Shown: one piece after another, positions 1-8,187 of the stretch | How the letters are laid out: each line of letters opens with the position of its first letter | How positions within the stretch are numbered: the stretch's first letter is position 1 | NCBI RefSeq assembly: GCF_008274785.1 | Contig: NZ_VTPU01000007.1 | Coordinates: 62,001-126,000 of the forward strand | Direction of reading: 5' to 3' | Source of the DNA: Halomonas eurihalina | GTDB taxonomy: Bacteria > Pseudomonadota > Gammaproteobacteria > Pseudomonadales > Halomonadaceae | DNA: 64,000 bases | The notes under the pieces: generated by a model | Databases searched by the model: none | What the model was told of the DNA's origin: nothing | What the model saw: only the letters and a program-made list of their open reading frames with translations | Program-made: the position numbers and the translations under genes

Positions 1-682
1 AGAAGATCAGGATCGGCAGTGGCCAGACTTCCAGCAGGCCTCGGCCCACGGCGCCCCAGTCCATCTCCTCCTCCCGCGGCGGTGCGACCGACGAACCGAA
101 GCTCGAGCGCACCATGATCCAACCGAAGAACGCCATGGCGATCATCAGGCCGGGCAGCATGCCCGCCAGGAACAACTTGCCGATCGAGACATTCTGGGTC
201 GCCCCGTAGATAAGCAGCGCCAAACTGGGTGGAATCAACAGCCCGAGCGTGCCGCCCGCCGCCAGCGTACCCACGATCATGCGCGGCGAATAGCCACGCT
301 GGCTCAGCTCGGGATAGCCGACTGAACCGATCGCCGCCGCGGTGGAGGTGCTCGACCCACTCACCGCCCCGAACAATGTGCAGACCGCGATATTGGTATG
401 CAGCAACTGACCGGGAACCCGTCGGAACAGCGGCGTCAGGCCGTTGTAGACCCGAGTGGAGACGCCGCTGGCCAGCAGGATATCGCCCAGGAAGATGAAC
501 AGCGGCACGGCACTGAGCGTGAACTCGGTCAGCAGGTTCCACGCCGAATTGATCGCCAGTGCCGATGCTCCGCCAGCCTGGAAATGCAGCAGGATGAAGC
601 CGGTCAGCCCCAGGGCCGCTCCCAGTACGGCGCCGCTGCCCAGGAAGACCAGCAGGCCGGCGCTTAGAATCGCCCAACTCAT
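1..682 (-). CDS. TRAP transporter large permease (DctM/SiaM type), partial
   Basis: This is the N-terminal 227 residues of a TRAP large membrane subunit; the C-terminus lies beyond the left window edge. Reading from the ATG at 682, hydrophobic helices alternate with family motifs: a loop near residues 102-110 rich in Ser (VSGSSTSTAAAIG), then GTLAAGGTLGLLIPPS, which is the typical DctM pore-region signature. The start codon overlaps the stop of the small permease by four bases (ATGA), so translation is coupled. With the two genes upstream it forms a complete Na+-driven binding-protein-dependent importer in the inner membrane. Substrate cannot be read from the sequence; organic acids are usual for the family. 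Confidence 0.93.
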   Translation of the reverse strand, partial: MSWAILSAGLLVFLGSGAVLGAALGLTGFILLHFQAGGASALAINSAWNLLTEFTLSAVPLFIFLGDILLASGVSTRVYNGLTPLFRRVPGQLLHTNIAVCTLFGAVSGSSTSTAAAIGSVGYPELSQRGYSPRMIVGTLAAGGTLGLLIPPSLALLIYGATQNVSIGKLFLAGMLPGLMIAMAFFGWIMVRSSFGSSVAPPREEEMDWGAVGRGLLEVWPLPILIF

Positions 683-1188
683 GACAGCCCCCCCTCGGAT
701 GATGACGCATTTCGGCCAAACAGCCCCCGCAGCCCGTTTCTCACGATGATCAGCAGGCACAGCAGCATCGACAGCGGCATCAGCGCCATCCAGGGCCACA
801 GCAGCACTCCGCTGATTTCGGAACGCGCGCCGATCTGCAGCGAGAACACCATGAAGTCCCAGGCCTCGTAGGCGAAGATCCCAGCGAAGGCGACGAAGAT
901 CGCATTGGCGAAGATGTCGGCCACTACGGCCAGACGATGGGAAAAGGTACGCACCAGCAGATCAATGCGAATGTGCTGACTGGTATTCAGTACGTGAGGG
1001 AGCGACAGGAACGAGAGGGAGAGAAACAGCAGGCCGGAGAGTTCATCGGAAAATCCGATGGGACTCCCGGCCAGATATCTCATCAGGGTACTGACCAGCA
1101 CGAGGCCGGTCATGAACACCCCTCCACACACGCCTATCAGGAATACCCCGTATACCAGTCTGTCCAACCAGGTAGACAAGACTCTCAT
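679..1188 (-). CDS. TRAP transporter small permease (DctQ type)
   Basis: A 169-residue membrane protein with four predicted helices, the usual size and topology of DctQ subunits. The motif around residues 46-60 (GFSDELSGLLFLSLSFLS) matches the conserved WxxExxRYLF-like region of the family, which contacts the large subunit. I start it at the ATG at 1188, which has a GAGAGG ribosome site upstream, rather than the TTG one codon earlier. It sits between the binding protein (23-base gap) and the large permease (4-base overlap) in one operon reading leftward. Confidence 0.9.
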   Translation of the reverse strand: MRVLSTWLDRLVYGVFLIGVCGGVFMTGLVLVSTLMRYLAGSPIGFSDELSGLLFLSLSFLSLPHVLNTSQHIRIDLLVRTFSHRLAVVADIFANAIFVAFAGIFAYEAWDFMVFSLQIGARSEISGVLLWPWMALMPLSMLLCLLIIVRNGLRGLFGRNASSSEGGLS

Positions 1189-1211
1189 CAAAGGCCTCTC
1201 TCGACGACGGC

Positions 1212-2231
1212 TTACTGGGAATTGCTCTGGAGTTCACCGGTCACGGTGTCGTAGTAGCGAATGCCCTCGTCGCCGGCTTTACTGGCCATCTCATGCCAGG
1301 CCTCCCAGGCCGCATCCACGAAGGTCTGTACGTCCTCGTCCGAGAACGCCGGCAGCATAGTGATGCCCATCGCCTCGCGCTCTTTACGCGCCTCGGCCTC
1401 ACGCTCGGGGTCCACCGCCTGGTCGCGAGTCTCCTGCCAGATCTCCTCGCCAGCGCGCGTCAGGATCTCCTGCTGCTGCTCATCCAGGCTGTTCCAGGTG
1501 CGATCGCTGACCCCGAACATCCAGGGAGAGGCTGCCCAGGGATGCAGATAGGCCTCGTAGTCGGTCACTTCCTGCAGCGAGACCGTCTTGGCCACGGTCG
1601 AGAGGTAGTAGGCACAGTCCACGACACCGGTCTGCAGCGCCAGGTACATGTCGTTCTGGGGAATCACCTGGGCCGAGATGCCGAGGCGATCGAAGGTCTC
1701 GACGAGGTGGCCCGACCAGACGCGAACCTTCTTGTCGCGCAGGCCCTCGAGGGTGTTGACCGGCTCCTTGCAGTGCAAGCCCACGTCAAACACCGGCGCG
1801 ACAACGCCACCGATGGTGTGGATGCCCCAGTCGGCATAGCCCTCGCGATACAGCTCGCGCAGGGTCGGCAGGATGTCGAGATGCTGCTCCGCCTCGGTGA
1901 TCGCACCCTGAGCGTAGATCGACGCCATTTCCGGGGCATCGCGGTTGTAGTACTCCCCGTACATCAGCGCCATGTCGACCATGCCGCGCTGCATGATGCG
2001 CAGCATGTCGGCTTCCTTCAGGCCCAGCGACCCCGCATGGTAGACATCGACCTGCAGTTGGCCATCGGAATACTCGTCAACCAGCTCGGAGAAGCGCTCC
2101 AGCGACGCCGCCTCGGGGCGTGACTCCGCCAGCCCGCTGTGAAACTTCAGTGTCCGGGCATCCGACCAGGCTTGTGAAGCGGCTGTCATCAGCGCCAGAG
2201 AGATACTCGTTGCCAGAATTGTTTTTTTCAT
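1212..2231 (-). CDS. TRAP transporter substrate-binding protein (DctP family)
   Basis: A 339-residue periplasmic binding protein, first gene of the TRAP operon. Residues 1-24 form a Sec signal peptide (KK start, hydrophobic core, cleavage near QAWS-DA). The mature part has DctP features: the conserved Arg region near residues 170-176 (KKVRVWSG), which in this family binds a substrate carboxylate, and the VDCAYY segment near 208-213. A carboxylated ligand is therefore likely, but its identity is unknown. An AAGGGAA ribosome site precedes the ATG. A 213-base gap separates it from the cadmium-type regulator, whose terminator points toward it. Confidence 0.92.
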   Translation of the reverse strand: MKKTILATSISLALMTAASQAWSDARTLKFHSGLAESRPEAASLERFSELVDEYSDGQLQVDVYHAGSLGLKEADMLRIMQRGMVDMALMYGEYYNRDAPEMASIYAQGAITEAEQHLDILPTLRELYREGYADWGIHTIGGVVAPVFDVGLHCKEPVNTLEGLRDKKVRVWSGHLVETFDRLGISAQVIPQNDMYLALQTGVVDCAYYLSTVAKTVSLQEVTDYEAYLHPWAASPWMFGVSDRTWNSLDEQQQEILTRAGEEIWQETRDQAVDPEREAEARKEREAMGITMLPAFSDEDVQTFVDAAWEAWHEMASKAGDEGIRYYDTVTGELQSNSQ

Positions 2232-2372
2232 TTCTGATTCCCTTGGTTGGCAAATCCCTTAAGAACCTCTCACAAAGCCAGCACTGCTCTGGCACTGAAT
2301 ACGAACAAAAGGGGCCCACATGCGACAAACCGTGCACTTTAGTCTCTCGGCGGTGTCACATCCTGTCAGCCA

Positions 2373-2413
2373 AAACGCCAGCGGCCCCGATACTGTCGGG
2401 GCCGCTGGCGTTT
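2373..2413 (-). terminator. Rho-independent terminator downstream of the MerR-family regulator
   Basis: A perfect 18-bp stem (2373-2390 with 2396-2413) closes a 5-base loop. On the minus strand it is followed by a short T run, about 30 bases after the stop codon of the MerR gene at 2445. It would stop cadR-type transcription before it enters the TRAP operon. The remaining sequence between 2232 and 2372 shows no gene and presumably holds the TRAP operon promoter. Confidence 0.85.
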
Positions 2414-2444
2414 CTGGCGTCAAGTCTCGCTGCGTGGGCGTCGT

Positions 2445-2897
2445 TCACAACCTGGGATGCGTTCCGGGTACGTGTTCGGCGTCCTCATTCAATGGCTCGT
2501 CCCGCGGCGGTTGCGCCAGGGCATTGAGGATGCCGCACTCGGCGGCCGGGCGCTGCCCCTGACAACGCGCCCGCAGCGCCACCAGCGTGTCTTCCAGGGC
2601 CTGAAGCTGGGCGATACGCGCCTTCACATGCGTCAGGTGCTCGTCGATCAGGACATCAGCCCGGTGGCAGGTTCCCTCTGGGTCATCGTGGCACGCTAGC
2701 AGAGCGCGGATCTCGTCCAGGGTCATGTCCAGCGCCCGGCAGTGACGAATGAAGGCCAGGCGTTCGACGTGGGGCTCGCCGTAGAGACGATAATTGGCCT
2801 CGCTGCGTGCCGGCTCGGGCAGCAGCCCCTCCCGCTCGTAGTAGCGAATGGTCACGACCCGGCATCCCGTGCGAGTCGCCAGCTCACCGATCTTCAT
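2445..2897 (-). CDS. cadR: MerR-family Cd/Pb-responsive transcriptional regulator
   Basis: A 150-residue MerR-family activator that senses a soft divalent metal and controls the divergent P1B ATPase. The N-terminus holds the MerR winged helix (IGELATRTG, then IRYYEREGLL near 17-26); a dimerisation helix follows. With the start at 2897, cysteines 77, 112 and 121 are the metal-ligand set of the CadR/PbrR group; the 8-residue gap between the last two looks more like PbrR than CadR. The ATG at 2897 lies six bases from a GGAGG site; a second ATG one codon upstream is too close. CadR and PbrR cannot be separated with certainty, so the symbol names the group. Confidence 0.88.
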   Translation of the reverse strand: MKIGELATRTGCRVVTIRYYEREGLLPEPARSEANYRLYGEPHVERLAFIRHCRALDMTLDEIRALLACHDDPEGTCHRADVLIDEHLTHVKARIAQLQALEDTLVALRARCQGQRPAAECGILNALAQPPRDEPLNEDAEHVPGTHPRL

Positions 2898-2928
2898 CAT
2901 CGACCTCCACTCAATTCAGGGCCAGGGC

Positions 2929-2959
2929 TTGACCCTATACAGACTATAGGGTGTGTCAT
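2929..2959 (+). promoter_or_regulatory. MerR-type promoter/operator of the metal ATPase gene
   Basis: A -35 box TTGACC (2929-2934) and a -10-like TGTCAT (2954-2959) are separated by 19 bases, the overlong spacing typical of MerR-family promoters. The spacer holds a perfect dyad ACCCTATA (2932-2939) and TATAGGGT (2945-2952), the normal position for regulator binding. The site lies between the divergent regulator and ATPase genes and reads toward the ATPase. Confidence 0.9.
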
Positions 2960-2988
2960 TGCACAAAATATCACGAACGGAGTCCGAG

Positions 2989-5190
2989 ATGTCCGATGCC
3001 CATGAACATGGCTGCTGCGGTGGCCATCGCACTGAGCCCCGCGAGGCCGTGGCCGTCCCGGCGGACAGCGAGATGCTGCGCCTGCGCATCCAGGAGATGG
3101 ACTGCCCCACCGAGGAAGCCCTGCTGCGCAAGGCCCTGACCTCGGCGCCCGGCGTCGCTGCTCTGGAATTCGACCTGATGGCCAGGATACTCAGCATCCA
3201 CCATCACGACGCCGACACCGAGGCACTTCAGGCACGCATTCGCGATCTGGGCATGACGCCTCACCCTCTGGACACCGATGGCGCCCCGGACGATGAGCCG
3301 CCGGCAAGCGACGATACGCCCTGGGGGCGGCTGGTACTGGCGGCACTCCTGGCCCTGGCCGCCGAGATCGTCGGTTGGACGCCCTGGCCCTGGACCGACT
3401 GGCTGGCCCCGGCGCTCGCACTGCCGGCCATCGCCCTGGTGGGCTTGCCGACCTGGCGCAAGGGCTGGGTGGCGATCCGCCACCGCACCCTCAACATCAA
3501 CGCCCTGATGAGCGTGGCGGTGACCGGCGCCCTGCTGATCGGCCATTGGTCGGAAGCCGCCATGGTGATGGTGCTGTTCACCCTGGCGGAGCATATCGAG
3601 TCACGCTCCCTGGAACGTGCCCGCCGCGCCATCCGCGACCTGCTCGACAGCGCCCCTCGCCAGGCCCGGCGACGCGCAGCATCCGGAGAGTGGGAAAACG
3701 TCGCCGCCGCGGACGTGGCCATCGGCGATATCGTGCGGGTACTCCCCGGCGAGCGCCTGCCACTGGACGGCGAGGTCGTGCGTGGCCATCCCAGCCTGGA
3801 CGAGTCGCCGATCACCGGCGAAAGCCTCCCCGTCGACAAGGCGCCCGGCGACAGCGTCTTCGCCGGTGCCATCAACCACGACGGCGACTTCGACATCCGC
3901 ACCACCCGGGTAGCCAGCGACACCACCCTGGCCCGTATCATTCATGCCGTCGAGCAGGCGCAGGCCAGCCAGGCGCCCACCCAGCGATTCATCGACCGCT
4001 TCGCCGCCGTCTACACGCCCGTGGTTTTCGCCCTGGCAGTGCTCACGGCCCTGGCCTGGCCCTGGATCGCCGGCGGCGCCTGGCTGGATGGTATCTACCG
4101 CGCCCTGGTGCTGCTGGTGATCGCCTGCCCCTGTGCGTTGGTCATCTCCACGCCAGTCACCATCGTCAGTGGCCTGTCCGCCGCCGCTCGGGCTGGCATC
4201 CTGATCAAGGGTGGCCGCTTTCTGGAACAGGGCCGACGTCTGAGCTGGCTGGCGCTGGACAAGACCGGCACCCTGACCCGGGGCGAGCCGACACTGGAAC
4301 ACTGGGAGCCCCTCGACGAGCCATCGGATGCCAGCAGTCGCGAGGCCCTGGCGCAACAGGCCGCCCTGCTCGCCGGGCGCTCGACGCATCCCGTATCCGC
4401 CGCCATTCATCGAGCCCTCGTCGCACCGGATGCAGATGACGGCAGCGTGGATGATTTCCGCGAACGCCCCGGCCAGGGTGTCGAGGGTCGAGTCGACGGC
4501 CAAGCGCTATGGCTCGGCAACCGCCGGCTGGCCGATGCTCGAGGCCTGCTCGACGCGACGCTTGCCGAGCGCATCGAGGCACTGGAACGTCGCGGCGCCA
4601 GCGTCGTGGCACTGGGCGCCAACGAGCGGGTCCTGGCGCTGTTCGCCGTGCGCGACCCACTCAAGCCCACCAGCCTGGCGGCCATCGAGGCACTGCATGG
4701 CCTGGGCGTGAAGACCCTGATGCTCTCCGGCGACAACCGACACGCGGTGAGTGCCATCGCCACGGAAGCCGGCATCGACAGCGCCCGAGGCGAGCTGCTG
4801 CCCGAGGACAAGCTCGCCATCATCGAGGAACACGGCCATCGCGGGTTGATCGGCATGGTCGGCGACGGTATCAACGATGCACCAGCGCTGGCCCGTGCCG
4901 ATATCGGCTTCTCCATGGGCGCGGCCGGCAGTGACGTGGCCATCGAGACCGCCGATGTGGCGCTGATGGACGATGACCTCGGCAAGTTGCCGACCTTCCT
5001 GCGCCTGTCCCGTGCTACCTACGCCGTGCTGGTCCAGAACATCGTGCTGGCGCTTGGCATCAAGGCGGTCTTCATGGTGCTGGCCTTCACCGGTCAGGCC
5101 ACCCTGTGGATGGCGGTATTCGCCGATCTGGGGGCCAGCCTGCTGGTCATCGGCAATGGATTGCGCCTGCTGCGCAGCCGGCTTGCCTGA
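2989..5190 (+). CDS. cadA: P1B-type heavy-metal ATPase (Cd/Pb/Zn exporter)
   Basis: A 733-residue inner-membrane pump that uses ATP to export Cd2+, Pb2+ or Zn2+. A His/Cys-rich N-terminus (HEHGCCGGH, residues 5-13) precedes a single HMA domain whose site is MDCPTEE (37-43), the CxxEE variant seen in Cd/Pb pumps, instead of CxxC. Further on are the TGES actuator loop, the intramembrane CPC motif (380-382), DKTGT with phosphorylated Asp424, the STHP nucleotide-site motif, and GDGINDAP. I choose the ATG at 2989, preceded by GGAG. A GTG 12 codons upstream lies inside the promoter and is unlikely. Named as the Cd/Zn group; exact metal preference is not readable. Confidence 0.93.
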   Translation: MSDAHEHGCCGGHRTEPREAVAVPADSEMLRLRIQEMDCPTEEALLRKALTSAPGVAALEFDLMARILSIHHHDADTEALQARIRDLGMTPHPLDTDGAPDDEPPASDDTPWGRLVLAALLALAAEIVGWTPWPWTDWLAPALALPAIALVGLPTWRKGWVAIRHRTLNINALMSVAVTGALLIGHWSEAAMVMVLFTLAEHIESRSLERARRAIRDLLDSAPRQARRRAASGEWENVAAADVAIGDIVRVLPGERLPLDGEVVRGHPSLDESPITGESLPVDKAPGDSVFAGAINHDGDFDIRTTRVASDTTLARIIHAVEQAQASQAPTQRFIDRFAAVYTPVVFALAVLTALAWPWIAGGAWLDGIYRALVLLVIACPCALVISTPVTIVSGLSAAARAGILIKGGRFLEQGRRLSWLALDKTGTLTRGEPTLEHWEPLDEPSDASSREALAQQAALLAGRSTHPVSAAIHRALVAPDADDGSVDDFRERPGQGVEGRVDGQALWLGNRRLADARGLLDATLAERIEALERRGASVVALGANERVLALFAVRDPLKPTSLAAIEALHGLGVKTLMLSGDNRHAVSAIATEAGIDSARGELLPEDKLAIIEEHGHRGLIGMVGDGINDAPALARADIGFSMGAAGSDVAIETADVALMDDDLGKLPTFLRLSRATYAVLVQNIVLALGIKAVFMVLAFTGQATLWMAVFADLGASLLVIGNGLRLLRSRLA

Positions 5191-5301
5191 GCGCCCGCGA
5201 ACGGCGACATCCGGTGCAAGAAATCGACAGTCGCGCTGCATGCGGAACCCGCAGCCTCGTTATCGGTCAGTGATGGAGTCGTCATTTCAGATAGGGACAT
5301 C

Positions 5302-6099
5302 ATGATGCATCAAGCATCTACCGCCGCTGCCACGCGCCCATCGTCCACCTGGACGGGCTGGGGCCAATGGCTGGCCCTGGTCACCATGACGCTCGATCAC
5401 CTGGCTCGCTACGTGGTCCCGGACGCCTGGGGCCTAGGTTGGGTCGATTCATCGCTGGGGCGCATCGCCTTCCCGCTGTTCGCCGCCATGGTGGCCTGGC
5501 ACGGGCTCTTCAATACCCGCAACCCGCTGCGCTACGCACGACGCGTGCTGGTAATCGGGCTTATCGCCCAGTTGCCCTACATGCTGATGCCCCGCGCCGC
5601 CGATGGCCTGATTCTCAACATTTGCTTCACGCTGTCGCTTGGTCTGGCCGGTGGCACCTGGGCACGCGCCCTGCCTGAGCGCCTGGAGCGGGGCGTGCTG
5701 GGGCGCCGGCGCCTGGTCATCGAAGCCAGCGCCGCCCTGGCGATCTGGGCCGTCGCCGGCTACATCGTCGAATACAGCCACCTGGGGCTGTTGATGATTC
5801 CGTTCTACATGCTCGCCCTGGCGCATCTACATCGGGGCGGCGACAGCCTGTCCGAGCGCCTGACAAGCACCGCCATGGCACTGCCGATACTGGTCGTCGC
5901 CGGCCTGATGAACAGCTCCGACATGGCCAAGTCCTTCACCGTCGCCACCACCCTGGCAATACTCCTGCTGGCCGCCGGTGCCCACCGCCTCCCCGCCGAA
6001 GTGCCACTACGCATGCCGCGCCGCCTGTGGCTCGGCTGGTATCCCGGGCACTTCGCCGCCATCGCCCTGTGGCTGTGGGTCAGCGGTGGGTTGTCCTGA
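5302..6099 (+). CDS. TraX family membrane protein
   Basis: A 265-residue polytopic membrane protein with about eight hydrophobic helices. It matches the TraX family by its early WLALVTMTLDHLAR segment (about 27-40) followed by GRIAFPLFAAMVAWH. F-plasmid TraX N-acetylates pilin, but chromosomal members occur widely without conjugation genes and their role is not known. No tra genes are nearby, so pilin acetylation is not supported here. Its last 20 bases overlap the 3' end of the convergent glutamine amidotransferase gene. The 111-base gap to the metal ATPase upstream holds no clear signal. Confidence 0.8.
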   Translation: MMHQASTAAATRPSSTWTGWGQWLALVTMTLDHLARYVVPDAWGLGWVDSSLGRIAFPLFAAMVAWHGLFNTRNPLRYARRVLVIGLIAQLPYMLMPRAADGLILNICFTLSLGLAGGTWARALPERLERGVLGRRRLVIEASAALAIWAVAGYIVEYSHLGLLMIPFYMLALAHLHRGGDSLSERLTSTAMALPILVVAGLMNSSDMAKSFTVATTLAILLLAAGAHRLPAEVPLRMPRRLWLGWYPGHFAAIALWLWVSGGLS

Positions 6100-6796
6100 G
6101 GCGCATGAAATTGAGTATCCATCTCACCATCAGTTGATCGTCAACCGGCGCGTTGAGGCTGGCCAGACCTTCCCGCACCCGGGAGGCCCCGACCTGATCG
6201 CGTCGCAGCCGCATCAGGTCCGCCGAATAGTCCTTGGCGAACTCGGGGTGCCCCTGCACGCCGAGGAAACATTCACCGATCTGCATCAGATACAGCGGGC
6301 AGAAATCGCTGCCCGCCAGTATCCTGGCATTCGGCGGTAGCGTGTTCACCTGGTCCTGGTGACTGACCACCAGATCGAGCCCTTCCTGCCATGGATCCAT
6401 CCAGTCGGCCCGCTGTGCCACGTCATTGAACGACATGCCCACGCCCCAGCCTCTGGAGCTCTTGACGACCTCACCACCCAGCGCCTTGGCGATCAGCTGG
6501 TGACCGAAGCAGATACCGACCAGCGGCCTGTTGGCCTCCCACAGGCGTCGAACGAAGCCACACAGATCCTCGATCCAGGCCATGCCGTCATTGACGCCGA
6601 ACTTGGAGCCGGTCGTCAGCCAGGCGTCCGCCGCATCGACATCGTCCGGCAGCTCGCCATCCAGGCAGCGCCACACCTGGAAGGTCAGCGTCGGATCCAC
6701 CGACGCGAACAGTCGCTCGAACATCGCCGGATAGTTACCGTGCCGCTCCCGCAACTCCGGCGCCACGTCGTCACACTGCAAAAGTCCTATGCGCAT
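6080..6796 (-). CDS. Class I glutamine amidotransferase, probable gamma-glutamyl amide hydrolase
   Basis: A 238-residue stand-alone class I glutamine amidotransferase (GuaA-like fold). The nucleophile is Cys96 in GICFGHQ, and His183 and Glu185 in QGHPEF complete the triad. Stand-alone members hydrolyse gamma-glutamyl amides or have unknown substrates. Here it is the last gene of a five-gene operon with a glutamine-synthetase-like ligase, so I infer it removes the gamma-glutamyl group, for example from gamma-glutamylglycine, at the end of ethanolamine breakdown. It is not the PuuD (C26) type. A strong GGAGGAGGG site precedes the ATG. The 42-base gap to the alcohol dehydrogenase supports cotranscription. 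Confidence 0.82.
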   Translation of the reverse strand: MRIGLLQCDDVAPELRERHGNYPAMFERLFASVDPTLTFQVWRCLDGELPDDVDAADAWLTTGSKFGVNDGMAWIEDLCGFVRRLWEANRPLVGICFGHQLIAKALGGEVVKSSRGWGVGMSFNDVAQRADWMDPWQEGLDLVVSHQDQVNTLPPNARILAGSDFCPLYLMQIGECFLGVQGHPEFAKDYSADLMRLRRDQVGASRVREGLASLNAPVDDQLMVRWILNFMRLRTTHR

Positions 6797-6838
6797 CGCT
6801 CCCTCCTCCCGTTGCTCGCGTCGTGGTGCTTGTACCCA

Positions 6839-8026
6839 CTAGAGGCGACCCTCGACCGCATCGACGAAAATGTCGCGATACCGAACCGGCTCGAAGTCAA
6901 TGGGATTGGAAGCGGACGACGGATCGGCGACGGCCATGCGGCCCACCTTTTCCGCCTGTTCGGTGCCAATACCCAATTCTGCCAGTGTATGCGGGATGCC
7001 CAGGCGTTCGCGCAGGTCGAGCACCCAGTCGATCACCGCTCCGGTTCCCGGCTGGCGCAGGTCGAGATAGCGTCCCAGGCGCACCATGGGTTCACCAATG
7101 GCCTGCTCGTTGGCACGCAGCACATAAGGCATCAGCACGGCATTGAGGGTCCCGTGGTGCGCGTCGTACAGCGCCCCGAGCGGATGCGCCAGGGCATGCA
7201 TGGCGCCCAGGCCACGCTGGAAGGCGGTCGCTCCCATCATCGAGGCCACCAGCATGTGCTGGCGTGACTCGAGATCCCGGCCATCGGCATGCACGCGCGG
7301 CAAGTGGTCGCGAATTCGCCGCATGCCTTCGACGGCGATCCCCTCGGCCATGGGGTGATAGTTGGGCGAACACCAGGCCTCCAGACAATGGGAGAGCGCA
7401 TCCATTCCCGTGGCAGCGGTGATCGACGCCGGCAAGCCGACGGTCAGTTCGGGATCGAGGATCACCGTCGCCGGCACCATTTGCGGGTGAAAGATGATCC
7501 GCTTGACGTGTTCCTGCTCATTGGTGATGACCGAGGCGCGCCCTACCTCCGAGCCCGTACCGGCAGTCGTCGGCACGGCAACCACCGGCGCCACGGCGTC
7601 GCCATCGGCGCGCTTCCAGTAATCGCCGATATCCTCCAGCTCCCAGATCGACAGCTCATCGCGCTGACCGGCCATCAAGGCCACCGCCTTGGCGGCATCC
7701 AGGCCGGAGCCCCCGCCGAAGGCAATGACGCCATCGTGACCACCTTCGCGGAAGGCCGTCACGCCGGCTTCGACATTGGCTCCGGTCGGATTGCCCTTGA
7801 TCTCGCTGAACACGGCAACCTTCAGGCCCTCATCGGCACAGTGCTGCACCAGGTCGTTCACCATCGGCAACGCCGCCAGGCCGGGGTCGGTCACCAGCAA
7901 GGGCGCTCGCATACCCAGCGCTCGGCACGCTTCGGGCACTTCCCGTACCCGCCCTGCCCCGGCGAGAATCCGGGCAGGATAGTTCCAGGTGGCAGTCAGC
8001 TGACCCATGTCGTCTTTACTCTTCAT
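6839..8026 (-). CDS. Iron-containing alcohol dehydrogenase
   Basis: A 395-residue group III (Fe-ADH) enzyme oxidising an alcohol with NAD(P)+. The GGGSGLDAAKA segment is the nucleotide-binding signature, and metal ligands are visible in DALSHCLEAW and in MHALAHPLGALYDAHHG. I start it at the ATG at 8026, because the reading frame further upstream runs through a repeated non-coding stretch and lacks family similarity. A second ATG at 8008 is possible. In this operon it would oxidise the hydroxyl of a gamma-glutamylated amino alcohol to the aldehyde. That step is needed for an amino alcohol, not for a diamine such as putrescine. Confidence 0.88.
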   Translation of the reverse strand: MKSKDDMGQLTATWNYPARILAGAGRVREVPEACRALGMRAPLLVTDPGLAALPMVNDLVQHCADEGLKVAVFSEIKGNPTGANVEAGVTAFREGGHDGVIAFGGGSGLDAAKAVALMAGQRDELSIWELEDIGDYWKRADGDAVAPVVAVPTTAGTGSEVGRASVITNEQEHVKRIIFHPQMVPATVILDPELTVGLPASITAATGMDALSHCLEAWCSPNYHPMAEGIAVEGMRRIRDHLPRVHADGRDLESRQHMLVASMMGATAFQRGLGAMHALAHPLGALYDAHHGTLNAVLMPYVLRANEQAIGEPMVRLGRYLDLRQPGTGAVIDWVLDLRERLGIPHTLAELGIGTEQAEKVGRMAVADPSSASNPIDFEPVRYRDIFVDAVEGRL

Positions 8027-8061
8027 ATCCTCAGTCTCCAATATCAGAGCACAGCACCCGA

Positions 8062-8173
8062 CGCTCGAAACCCAAAGCATACGAGCAGCGAGATACGAGA
8101 TCCGAACCCCGACAACCGCCTCCAGAGCGGCAACTCCCTGCTCGAAGCTCGAAGCTCGAAACCCGAAGCTCCG
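8062..8173. repeat. Intergenic GCTCGAA-type short repeats
   Basis: The 160-base gap between the alcohol and aldehyde dehydrogenase genes contains repeated short units. GCTCGAAACCC occurs near 8063, and a run of three GCTCGAA units spaced by seven bases lies at 8140-8160, ending in ACCCGAAGCTC. Between them lie related CGAG/ACGAGA words. The stretch is non-coding in every frame that gives plausible protein. It may be a dispersed low-complexity repeat or fold into an mRNA hairpin inside the operon. Confidence 0.6.
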
Positions 8174-8187
8174 CTCTTCTTTCCTGT

